NCBI GenBank assembly: GCA_030039695.1
Contig: JASHVB010000203.1
Span: 1-29,136, forward strand
Direction of reading: 5' to 3'
Origin: Acetobacteraceae bacterium
GTDB lineage: Bacteria > Pseudomonadota > Alphaproteobacteria > Acetobacterales > Acetobacteraceae
DNA length: 29,136 nucleotides
The translations under genes were made by a program, and so were the position numbers. Shown here piece after piece: positions 16,657 to 23,762 of this stretch (position 1 is its first letter; every line of letters starts with the position of its first letter). A model generated the notes under the pieces. That model searched no databases and was not told where the DNA came from. It worked only from the letters and a program-made list of their open reading frames with translations.

Positions 16657-17361
16657 TCAGTTAGGTTCGCTGCCGCAGGCGAGCGGCATTGCCAGCGTGC
16701 CGTGCGGGACGGGCGACAGGTTGCGTGGTACCGGCTGCGATGCCAGCCAGGCGGCAACCGCGGCCACGTCAGCTTCGGTCAGGCTCGCGGCGACGAGTTG
16801 CATGCAATCCGGTGCGGCAGCCGTACGCGTGCCGTAGCGGAAGGCACCGAGCTGCGCGCTGACGTAACTTGACCGCAGACCCACGAGGCCCGGAATGGCT
16901 GGCTCCATGCCGGTCAACTTAGGGCCATGGCACCCAGAGCAAGCAGGGGTGCCGCGCGTCGGGTCGCCTTTGGCCACCAGCGTCTGGCCACGCGCCAGAA
17001 CAGCGTCGCTGACCGTGGGCGGTGTTGGCGGCGTGGGAGGCGGCCTCAGGGCGCTGAAATAGTCTGCCAACGTGTGCAGGTAATCGTTCGACTGATATTG
17101 CAGCAGGTAGTTCATCGGCGGATACCTCCGCCGGCCCTCCTTGAAGGCGAGAAGCTGGTTGAACAGATAGCCGGCCGGCTTGCCGGCTAGCCGCGGGAAA
17201 TAATCGTTGTCGGTACCCTGGCCTTCCTCACCATGGCACGCGGCGCAGGCCTGCGTTCTGGCGGCGATTGTGTCGGGCGGGTGTTCGGCAGCCTGTGCCA
17301 AATGAACACGGCCAGCCACAACCAATCCTAGGACAGCTATGACGCCCGCCGGCCAATGCAC
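16657..17361 (-). CDS. Dihaem cytochrome c4-like protein
   Basis: A 234-residue exported cytochrome, first gene of the oxidase operon. Signal peptide residues 1-25 (AVLGLVVAGRVHLAQAAE) is followed by CAACH (39-43) and CSGCH (141-145), with a proline-rich linker (PPPTPPTPPT, about 107-116) between domains. I chose GTG 17361 because GGGGGAGG precedes it by 9 nt and the signal peptide begins there; a TTG 66 nt upstream is open but would put 22 polar residues before the leader. Probable soluble or loosely bound electron carrier to the oxidase. Confidence 0.88.
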   Translation of the reverse strand: MHWPAGVIAVLGLVVAGRVHLAQAAEHPPDTIAARTQACAACHGEEGQGTDNDYFPRLAGKPAGYLFNQLLAFKEGRRRYPPMNYLLQYQSNDYLHTLADYFSALRPPPTPPTPPTVSDAVLARGQTLVAKGDPTRGTPACSGCHGPKLTGMEPAIPGLVGLRSSYVSAQLGAFRYGTRTAAAPDCMQLVAASLTEADVAAVAAWLASQPVPRNLSPVPHGTLAMPLACGSEPN

Positions 17362-17370
17362 TGGATCCAG

Positions 17371-17378
17371 CCTCCCCC
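17371..17378 (-). promoter_or_regulatory. Ribosome binding site for the first cytochrome gene
   Basis: GGGGGAGG on the minus strand, 9 nt before GTG 17361. It decides the start of the first gene of the oxidase operon. Confidence 0.65.
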
Positions 17379-17795
17379 GCACGAGCGACCATATGGGACC
17401 TACATTCCGTTGGATAGTCTTGGACAAAGCTGTCGCGATTGGTGGATTTGTATACGCCGACGGGGAGACCGTCCACGGGCTTGGGTCATGCCACGCGCCG
17501 AACAGCCGACGCTGCAGCCGCTCACATCATGCCCCGGCTACGTACCAAACAACACCAGAGGGGTCATTGATAAAGCCGATCGTCGACCCCTTAGGTTGAA
17601 TGGCTGGTTTGATCCGAGGATTAGTCCCGAACTTTTCTCTCGCCGTGGCAGAAGCATGATCCTGTCACCAAGCATCACGAGCGGCGACGAGTACCTACTC
17701 TACGGCACAACAGACTCCCATGCAGCTGGATGGGCCGCCTTATCTCGCCGGTGGTCGCCGGCCAAACACTAGGCGGGTTTGCGGTAGAGTGACGA
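17379..17795. other. Upstream region of the oxidase operon, no gene seen
   Basis: About 420 bp must contain the operon promoter on the minus strand. I find no convincing sigma-70 pair or FNR-type palindrome by eye. Open frames on the plus strand have no recognisable content. The left end of a degraded insertion element may lie at about 17760-17800. Confidence 0.4.
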
Positions 17796-18116
17796 TTAGC
17801 CCCGCGAGGTCGGGGGTTTGGCGCTCACTCGGTCGAGATTGATCAAGTTGTCGGCGATCACCCCGAGGCCGACCCAGCGCTTCATACCGTCCCCGCCGTG
17901 GTATCGGCAGCGGTCGAGGCCGTGGCGGCGTTTGGCGACGCTGATACGCCCTCGCATCCGGCGCACCATCGCCGACTGTCGCCGAACCATCGCTTCTTCT
18001 GCTCGCGTGTGCGCGCAGCACTCTTCGAGGCACCTCTTGAACCGGCGGTCGATCGCGCCACGAGCGCGTGCTCGTCTCGGTCGCCTTCCATTCTTACAAC
18101 GCACCCGCCCGCACAA
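17796..18116 (-). pseudogene. Transposase remnant, C-terminal part (probably ISNCY-like)
   Basis: The minus-strand frame contains MRGRISVAKRRHGLDRCRYH then GMKRWVGLGVIADNLINL, the last catalytic-domain block (E/R-G-R-I-S-x-x-K-R-R-x-G-L-x-R-C-R-Y-x-G, G-x-x-R-W-V-G-x-G-V-I-A-x-N-L) of a DDE transposase. From memory this pattern is common in ISNCY-type elements. The rest of the protein is scattered over different frames further upstream (18094-18393 and 17882-18259), none intact. No terminal inverted repeats were found by eye. A dead insertion element between the oxidase operon and the caspase-like gene. Confidence 0.65.
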
Positions 18117-18337
18117 GGCAGCCGTGTGCCTTGAGCCTGACGCACCCCGCCGCAGCGGAAGCAGGCCTCGACCCCTCCGGCCGGTCGCGAACGAAGTCGG
18201 CCACCGGCGCTCCGGTCAGTGAAGCGCGTCCCATCGACCGAAAGGGGACAACGGCACAATCGCAGCGCAGGACCCAGCGGCCGACCCGGTCGGGAGTGCG
18301 GGCACTACCGGTGCCATGAGGAATTGCGCGAGCTCGC

Positions 18338-19873
18338 TTAGAACAGCCGCCGGAATACGTTTGCGAGCACTCGTACCGGCAGCAGGAACCCACCGCGGGA
18401 CCGATCGGGGGGATTGCAATGCCAGTATCCTGCTGAATCTCGACTCATGGACGAGCCGGTAATGCCACGACATTCGTTGATGCTAACGATGCAAGACTGG
18501 CCTGCACCAAGGCGTACTCCAGCTGCACACTTGCCGTCTGGTGTCCTCTTCATGATGAGAAATCTTACGACCTTTGGTTCATTGCGTGCTTCTCGGGAAA
18601 GCGTCCGTGTCGGGGTATGAGACGGCAACCGTACGGAAAGCGTGGCAAGCGTCGGAGCCCGTTTGATCGCCGGCACGGCGAGATCCGCAATGCGCCGACG
18701 CGCAAGTGTGGCGAAGCGCCCGTTTGGAAATTGCTTGAGATAAGTCCGGTAATCCTCGGCGTTCCCGCTGTTGAGTATAGACTCCCAGAACAGCGCGTCC
18801 GTATCCAGGTTGGGTGGGGCCGGCCGGATTGTCACCGGTGCATTGAATACGACCGGCCCGGCAAAATAGAATTCACCGGAAATGGGCGATGAGGCGACCC
18901 AAGGCTGTTGCTCCCCGCCGGTTGCCTCCTGAACCCCCAAGCCCACCTGATTGAAGACGCGGAAAATATCCAGTCCCGGTTGCTCCATCGCCTTGGCAAG
19001 GGCAGCGGTGAAAGGGCTGTTGGTCCCGCTGCCGTCCTGGGCAACGCTACCAGGCTGCGTCGCATAGGAGATCACCGTGCCTACCGGCGCCGTCATCTGC
19101 GCCAGCCCGCCACCTGTGGCGCGCAGGCCACGTGAGCCAAATGGATTGTTACGGCAGGCATCAAGAATCATGATGTTCAAGCGTGTGCCGGCATCCCGCA
19201 TCTGACGCAGGATAAGATCGGCGCTCATCATTTGAAAATCCAAGTCTTGCAGCCGTGTCGGATTGGCGTCGACCGGGACGAGCCAGTTCACACCTTGAAC
19301 CTGCAGGCCGTGGCCTGAGTAATAGAACAGCGCCACGTCTGCTCCTATGATCGCTCGGCCAAACTCCCGCACCGATCTGTCGAATGCCGATTTCTGCAAA
19401 TTGAGCTGCGGGCCCCCGCCGACGATGGAAAAGCCAAGACGTGCCAGCGTCTGTGCCATGAGCCGGGCATCGTTCCTCGGATTGTCCAAACGAGCAACGC
19501 TTTGGTAATCCGCGTTACCGACGACCAGCGCGACCCGTCGCCCTCCGTCAGCCGCAGCGATCTGTGCTGTTGCCAGCCACAGCATCGAGACGACAAGCAA
19601 GCGGCAGACCGCTACAAGCACTGACCGGCCGACCAGAGGCGTTCGATGGTTGCACGGCAACGCGAACTCAAAACACGAGCTCATACGTATATTCCGGTCG
19701 CGCAGTGACCGTCTCGTGTCATTCAGCACCCTGCCGAAACCCGAACCATCGGATCCGGCTGACGGTGGGTCATTCAAAACAGCTAAAGCTGGACCAGGCA
19801 ATAAAGCCGCCGCAAGGGTGACAGCACAACAAATCAACGCGTTCATCACGATCGAGGTAAAGGTTCTGATCAT
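18338..19873 (-). CDS. Exported caspase-like protein (peptidase C14) with two hydrophobic leaders
   Basis: A 511-residue protein with a caspase p20-like domain from about residue 112 (RRVALVVGNADYQ). The catalytic dyad is visible: H188 in YYSGHG and C240 in LDACRNNPF. After the domain comes a short segment typical of bacterial caspase-like proteins (LFWESILNSGNAEDYRTYLK) and a Cys-containing tail (CAAGVRLGAGQSCIVSINEC). Start: ATG 19873 has GGAGG at 6 nt and encodes a signal peptide (residues 1-31, ending PALA). A second in-frame ATG at 19684 (residue 64) begins another leader-like hydrophobic stretch (about 84-106). Known bacterial relatives act in stress responses, cell death or regulated proteolysis; its role here is unknown. 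No effector gene is adjacent, only divergent lipoproteins. Confidence 0.85.
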   Translation of the reverse strand: MIRTFTSIVMNALICCAVTLAAALLPGPALAVLNDPPSAGSDGSGFGRVLNDTRRSLRDRNIRMSSCFEFALPCNHRTPLVGRSVLVAVCRLLVVSMLWLATAQIAAADGGRRVALVVGNADYQSVARLDNPRNDARLMAQTLARLGFSIVGGGPQLNLQKSAFDRSVREFGRAIIGADVALFYYSGHGLQVQGVNWLVPVDANPTRLQDLDFQMMSADLILRQMRDAGTRLNIMILDACRNNPFGSRGLRATGGGLAQMTAPVGTVISYATQPGSVAQDGSGTNSPFTAALAKAMEQPGLDIFRVFNQVGLGVQEATGGEQQPWVASSPISGEFYFAGPVVFNAPVTIRPAPPNLDTDALFWESILNSGNAEDYRTYLKQFPNGRFATLARRRIADLAVPAIKRAPTLATLSVRLPSHTPTRTLSREARNEPKVVRFLIMKRTPDGKCAAGVRLGAGQSCIVSINECRGITGSSMSRDSAGYWHCNPPDRSRGGFLLPVRVLANVFRRLF

Positions 19874-19879
19874 TTTGAA

Positions 19880-19884
19880 CCTCC
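19880..19884 (-). promoter_or_regulatory. Ribosome binding site deciding the long caspase start
   Basis: GGAGG on the minus strand with a 6-nt spacer to ATG 19873. The internal ATG at 19684 has no comparable site, so the longer protein is probably the one made. Confidence 0.7.
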
Positions 19885-20135
19885 GGATGGAGTGGAGTTA
19901 ACCTCACCACTGTAATAATGGTGGGACTGCGTTCACTGAAATGCTTCACAGCAGGCGACACCAGGCAGGATTTCAGCGAGGTGCGCGGCAGGGTGATGCT
20001 AAGCTTTTGCCTGTGAGCTGGGTCACACAATCATGCTCCCGTCCGGTCCGGAAACAGACGGTTGACTTTATCCGTTAGTCGGTCATGTCGACATGCCATT
20101 GCGGCACCATGCGTCACATGCCGCCCGGATAGGCC
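19885..20135. promoter_or_regulatory. Divergent intergenic region with a hairpin and a palindrome
   Basis: This stretch lies between the caspase-like gene (minus) and the first lipoprotein (plus). An imperfect hairpin lies at about 19901-19924 (CACCA ... TGGTG with flanking pairs). A perfect 12-bp palindrome CATGTCGACATG occurs at 20084-20095, with TTGACT at 20062-20067 as a possible -35 box upstream. These could be operators or promoters for either gene. Confidence 0.35.
20084..20095. promoter_or_regulatory. 12-bp perfect palindrome, possible operator
   Basis: CATGTCGACATG reads the same on both strands. It lies about 90 bp before the first lipoprotein start and 16 bp after a TTGACT box. 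It could be a binding site for a dimeric regulator; chance occurrence cannot be excluded. Confidence 0.3.
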
Positions 20136-20185
20136 ACGCGCCGGGGTCTTGCCAAACGCTGCAGAGAGCCAAAGTAAGTATCGAC

Positions 20186-20407
20186 ATGAAGAAGGTCTGT
20201 TCACGTGTGTGCCGCTGGTTGCCGTTGTTCGCGTTGCTGACCGCCGCGGGCGGCACGCTGACGTCGTGCGACACTCCAGTCGGCGTGTCGCCTGCCCTGA
20301 AGGGAACCTATTGGGAGCACGCGCTCGTCACCAACCCGGACGGCGGCGGCCCCATGGTGGTGCGCTGGGGACCGCCAGAGCCCTACGTCCCTCCGGGACC
20401 TTTATAA
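20186..20407 (+). CDS. Small lipoprotein, tandem copy 1
   Basis: A 73-residue predicted lipoprotein. Basic N-terminus (MKKVCSRVCRW), hydrophobic core (LPLFALLTAAGG) and lipobox LTSC place the lipidated cysteine at residue 28; Asp at +2 (CDTPVG) would favour inner-membrane retention if Lol rules of enterics apply. The mature part is about 45 residues: GVSPALKGTYWEHALVTNP, a glycine stretch and VVRWGPPEPY. I recognise no family. The start is fixed by alignment with copy 2. In the region it is divergent from the caspase-like gene. Weak ribosome site. Confidence 0.75.
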   Translation: MKKVCSRVCRWLPLFALLTAAGGTLTSCDTPVGVSPALKGTYWEHALVTNPDGGGPMVVRWGPPEPYVPPGPL

Positions 20408-20512
20408 ACTAATCGTCTCGAGCTACAGGGTACGCGGGGGTGTACCGCCGAGATAAGCACGCGCCGGGGCCTTGCCAAACGCCGCGACCAGCCGCAGGGA
20501 GTAAGTGCAGCC

Positions 20513-20737
20513 ATGAAGAAAATCTGTTCGCGCCTGGGCCGCCGGTTGCCGTGGTTCGCGTTGTTGACCGCCGCGGGCGGCCTGCTCGCGTCGTGCGACA
20601 CCCCGGTCGGCGTGTCGCCTGCCCAGCAAGGGACATATTGGGAGCACGCGCTGGTCACCAACCCGGCCGGCGGCGGCCCACAGGTGGTGCGCTGGGGGCC
20701 GCCGCAGAACTACAACCCTGGGGCACAAGACCAGTGA
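20513..20737 (+). CDS. Small lipoprotein, tandem copy 2
   Basis: A 74-residue paralogue of the previous gene; 53 of the first 64 residues are identical, including the lipobox region (LLASC, Cys28), the CDTPVGVSPA start of the mature part and GTYWEHALVTNP. GGGAG lies about 10 nt before the ATG, a better site than in copy 1. The two C-termini differ (YVPPGPL against YNPGAQDQ). Conservation of the protein over the DNA, with Trp, Tyr and Gly-rich parts kept, argues that both copies are or were translated. Function unknown. Confidence 0.8.
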   Translation: MKKICSRLGRRLPWFALLTAAGGLLASCDTPVGVSPAQQGTYWEHALVTNPAGGGPQVVRWGPPQNYNPGAQDQ

Positions 20738-21073
20738 TGCGCTCTCGCGGTACAGGCGTCATCGACTAGGCTTCGCTGCGCCGCATAGCGGGTCTTCCAT
20801 GACGGCGTTCGCGAAGACAATAGCCTGTCACTAGGTTTCCAAGCCCGAAATGGCGACGCGGTGGGGCGCAACGGCTAGTCGCGATACCAGGCGCCGGCTC
20901 GATTGACGTCTCTGCACCGGGAGGGTTGGCCCGACGGTTCCACACGCAGGCCACGCCATGAGGTCGCTGCTGCCCTCGAGTCGCGGCGCCTCGACAGCCA
21001 GGGGACGACTGTCCGGGTGGTCAGCGCCATGCCGCGCGAGTAGGCTGGCCCATGGACCGCGCCGGAGAGCAGC
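20738..21073. other. Intergenic region, 336 bp
   Basis: No gene, terminator hairpin with T-run, or repeat is evident. Minus-strand open frames here are antisense extensions from the next gene. The promoter of the following small protein should lie at its right end. Confidence 0.4.
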
Positions 21074-21424
21074 ATGCCGATAGGAACGCGTTACCTGTTC
21101 ATCGTGAGTATGGATGTCGAGCCCGAGAAAGAGGCGCTGTTCAATGAGGTGTACGACACCGAGCACGTGCCGAATCTGTTGAACGTGCCGGGCGTGCGCG
21201 CAGTGACACGGCTCCGCACTGCGCCCGCGCATTTCGTGCTAGGCGGGCAGGTGAAAGAGCTGACGGGTGAAGGCGCGCCAAAATATGTAGCGGTCTACGA
21301 GATTGACAGCCCTGCCGTACTGGAAAGTGCGGCTTGGGCGGAGGCCTCGGAGAAGGGCCGCTGGCCCACGGAGGTCCGACCCCACACCCGGAACAGGCAC
21401 CATATCGTGCGGGCGGTGCTGTAG
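21074..21424 (+). CDS. Small EthD/DUF4286-like protein
   Basis: A 116-residue protein whose opening (YLFIVSMDVEPEKEALFNEV, then YDTEHVPNLLNVPGVRAVTR) fits the ferredoxin-like dimeric alpha-beta barrel family DUF4286/EthD. There a hydrophobic strand is followed by a helix with Glu/Phe and an Asp-x-Glu-His-x-P motif (D36-T-E-H-V-P). Such proteins often accompany degradative oxygenase pathways, but catalysis is not established. GGAGAG lies 4 nt before the ATG. It stands alone between non-coding stretches. Confidence 0.75.
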   Translation: MPIGTRYLFIVSMDVEPEKEALFNEVYDTEHVPNLLNVPGVRAVTRLRTAPAHFVLGGQVKELTGEGAPKYVAVYEIDSPAVLESAAWAEASEKGRWPTEVRPHTRNRHHIVRAVL

Positions 21425-21811
21425 CGCCCATCGACGGTTCGGCGGCTCAACCGTTGGGCTATGCAGCGTTTCCCCCGACGCAGTGGCCGCAGGGGCGCGA
21501 AGGGGGACGGCCCATCTCGCGGTTGATAACGCGCGTCATGGCAAATTGGTCGTTGCCGAAACTTGGCTAACCTTGCTTCTCTCGCCGCTTGGTCTTTAAG
21601 ACAACTCGTAGTTATACGCCGTGCTTACTGTGCTTACTGGAGCCCAAGCCTGCCGTAGCTTCAAGGACAACTCATATTCTGGGAGTGCAACGTCCGGGAC
21701 AAGCAATGCGGCCAGTTCCAGGTCGGACGTCGCGGGCCGTTCCTCGGCCCTGTCGTTGGAGCGGAACCAGCAACCGTAGGGTTTTGGCCCGTGGCCGTGA
21801 GGGTAGGCAGT
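21425..21811. other. Intergenic region, 387 bp
   Basis: Between convergent genes. It holds a 9-bp direct tandem repeat (GTGCTTACT twice, 21621-21638). No terminator with a T-run and no convincing reading frame were seen. Lower local GC around 21590-21680 than in the flanking genes. Confidence 0.4.
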
Positions 21812-22540
21812 CTATCGCGATCTACGGCAAAGCAAAAGAAGGTCATCAACGTGATCCGACGCCATGACTCCATTATGAAGCCTCAGCGGCTTTTGGCGCC
21901 TAATGGCCAGCGGTAGTAGAAGGTTGTTGTAGCACCAGAACCCTTGAACAGGGTGTCGCGCCAAGAGGTCCATGGCGACGCTCGCCAATGATGACGAGCG
22001 AGGACGCATACCAAATGGGGCGCTCCGCTCGATCACAAAACCATACCGCTGCAGCTGCTCGGCCAATAGTATCGGATCGTAGCGCCTGTAGTGCCCGACG
22101 ATATCATCGAAACGGCTCCACCGTGAGGGATGCAATGGCACAGAAAGCAGCATAGTGCTTCCTGGCTTGGCTAACCGGGCAAGTTCAGAGAAACATGCGT
22201 CGTCGTCCTCGACATGCTCGACAATATCAAACGCGCACATCAAATCAAAAGTGACATCTGGAAATGGCATAGCGGTGACAGGTGCAAGTGCGACGTAGCC
22301 ACCCCTGTCCCGCAATTGCGAGAGCGCCTCTGCGCTGATGTCGACAAAGAACGTGTCGGTAATCGGCAATCGCGGACGTAGCCCAGGCCCAATCTCCAGC
22401 CTGCGTCCCCCCTCGCCAAGAAGGGCCTGGACGACTGGCCAGGTATTGAAGCACTCAGGGCCTACCAGTCGGCAGTTACGCCACAGCGCGTCAAAGAACC
22501 TGGTATTCACCGTCTGGAGGTCCGGCGCTTGCCCCGTCAC
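21812..22540 (-). CDS. Class I SAM-dependent methyltransferase
   Basis: A 242-residue Rossmann-type methyltransferase. Motif I is RRLEIGPGLRP (46-56); an acidic residue after the second strand (FFVDIS) would bind the ribose, followed by PFPDVTFDLMCAFDIVEHVE (motifs III-IV, with the frequent D-x-V-E-H) and LLSVPLHPSRWSRFDD. This pattern fits Methyltransf_11 proteins acting on small molecules, lipids or sugars. The start is GTG 22540, without a clear ribosome site; the next Val codons downstream are alternatives. It lies beside the remains of an aryl-polyene-like cluster but on the opposite strand, so membership is uncertain. Confidence 0.85.
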   Translation of the reverse strand: MTGQAPDLQTVNTRFFDALWRNCRLVGPECFNTWPVVQALLGEGGRRLEIGPGLRPRLPITDTFFVDISAEALSQLRDRGGYVALAPVTAMPFPDVTFDLMCAFDIVEHVEDDDACFSELARLAKPGSTMLLSVPLHPSRWSRFDDIVGHYRRYDPILLAEQLQRYGFVIERSAPFGMRPRSSSLASVAMDLLARHPVQGFWCYNNLLLPLAIRRQKPLRLHNGVMASDHVDDLLLLCRRSR

Positions 22541-22927
22541 CGTTGCGAGATTGCGTGCTGGCCGGTTGATAGTCGTTTACTCCCTAAGCCCGGAGAAGCG
22601 GTTGGCCGCACGGTATGGCAGGCCCTGCGGCTGGTGCCAACCTGACAGTGAATGCGTTGCGGTTCTTTGCGTCCTGCTATCGCCTGTGCGTGCTGACAAA
22701 GCGGCGCGAATCAGGGACCTGCCGGCCGTTGCCGTACCGCCAAACCTGAAGACCGCTCGCGGAACGAAGCTGCGATACCGCCGCCGGTTTGGGATTCTCC
22801 GTGGCCCATCCTGCCCAAATCGTCACCATGGTGCCAGCGACGCACATGTGCGCTTTCGAGACCACGGCGCTGCTGCCGCTGCGAGTTCCGCCTTCAACGT
22901 GGTGTGGTTGAGGCTGGTGTCCCCATG
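22541..22927. other. Intergenic region, probably eroded coding DNA
   Basis: No intact gene. It precedes the C-terminal piece of an acyl-AMP ligase on the plus strand and may be the decayed remainder of that gene, but I could not follow a ligase motif in any frame here. Confidence 0.4.
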
Positions 22928-23056
22928 ATGTCGCCGCCCGCCTCTGGTCCATCGCCGGGCCGCATGGTGCTCGTCGATCGTCTGCCGCGCCGTGAGACGG
23001 GCAAGCCGACGGAAGCCGCGATCGGGGCGTTGCGAAGAGATCGGCCGGACCTATAG
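22928..23056 (+). pseudogene. Acyl-AMP ligase, C-terminal fragment
   Basis: The plus-strand frame ending at TAG 23054 reads VLVDRLPRRETGKPTEAAIG near its end. This is the C-terminal A10-like motif of AMP-dependent acyl or aryl synthetases (x-x-V-D-x-L-P-R-x-x-T-G-K), including the catalytic lysine. Nothing upstream in this frame resembles the roughly 400-residue N-terminal domain, so only the tail survives. In aryl-polyene clusters a stand-alone AMP ligase often lies near the LolA-like and MMPL genes, which is exactly what follows here. Confidence 0.6.
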
Positions 23057-23093
23057 TGCCGCGCTCGGCGGCGCGGTCGCACCGGTACGCCCA

Positions 23094-23762
23094 ATGATGC
23101 ATTCCATGAAAGCGCCACACATCTTCACCACCGGCCTCGATCATCCCGCCCTGCCCGCTGGGACGCTCACCTCGAATCACCACCCGCGCCGCACTCTGCT
23201 CCGCTGCGCCATGCTGTGCGCCCTGTGGCTGCCGGCACGGGCAGCAGACGGCGCTCCGTCAGCAATTGATGAGCTGATGCAGGCGCTCGCCCGCGTGACC
23301 GCGCGTCGAGCGAACTTCACGGAGATCAAGTCGATTGCCGCCTTGTCCGAACCCATCAGGACCAGCGGGATGCTGATCTATCGGCGCCCCGACTACCTGG
23401 CGAAGATCACGCGCTCCCCGCATTCAGAGCAATTGGTGGTCGATGGCAACCAGCTCAGCCTGGCCGAGGGGACCCAGGCACCACACATCATCGCCCTGGA
23501 CAGTCATCCGCACCTGCACGCGCTCGTGGACGCGATCCGCGGTACGCTGTCCGGCAATCTCGCCTTGCTGCGCCAGTGGTACGAGGTAACCATGACGGGT
23601 AGCATCGCGGCCTGGCGCCTGGGCCTGACCCCAATCGATGCCGGGCCTGCATCACTGATCCGGTTCATCGCCATCGAAGGCAGAGGGACGGCGCTGCGCG
23701 CCGTGCAAACGGTCGAGGCAAATGGCGACGAGAGCCGCATGGCGATCAATCCCGAGCCGTGA
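23094..23762 (+). CDS. LolA-like outer-membrane carrier protein (aryl-polyene-cluster type)
   Basis: A 222-residue exported protein. A signal-like core (LLRCAMLCALWLPARAADG) ends around residue 49. The mature part has the LolA-type pattern: LMQALARVTARRANFTEIKS, then LIYRRPDYLAKIT and VDGNQLSLAEG, strands of an open barrel that binds acyl chains. It is predicted to ferry a hydrophobic product through the periplasm. The start is uncertain: ATGs at 23094, 23097 and 23106 are in frame, none with a clear ribosome site, and each leaves a long polar stretch before the leader. The stop overlaps the MMPL start (GTGA), a pairing known from aryl-polyene gene clusters. Confidence 0.75.
   Translation: MMHSMKAPHIFTTGLDHPALPAGTLTSNHHPRRTLLRCAMLCALWLPARAADGAPSAIDELMQALARVTARRANFTEIKSIAALSEPIRTSGMLIYRRPDYLAKITRSPHSEQLVVDGNQLSLAEGTQAPHIIALDSHPHLHALVDAIRGTLSGNLALLRQWYEVTMTGSIAAWRLGLTPIDAGPASLIRFIAIEGRGTALRAVQTVEANGDESRMAINPEP

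Larger units (their letters stand above)
20136..20737 (+). repeat. Tandem duplication of a lipoprotein gene with its leader, unit about 325 bp
   Basis: The upstream segment ACGCGCCGGGG(T/C)CTTGCCAAACGC occurs at 20136-20160 and again at 20459-20482, and in each case a lipoprotein gene follows 50-54 bp later. The two starts are 327 bp apart. Similarity extends from this leader through the coding region but fades at the 3' end, so the duplication is old enough to have diverged yet includes the 5' regulatory part. Confidence 0.85.

Noticed and set aside
22677..23183. Minus-strand open frame of 168 codons
   Set aside because: No motif and poor composition. The plus strand here shows the AMP-ligase tail and the start of the LolA-like gene.
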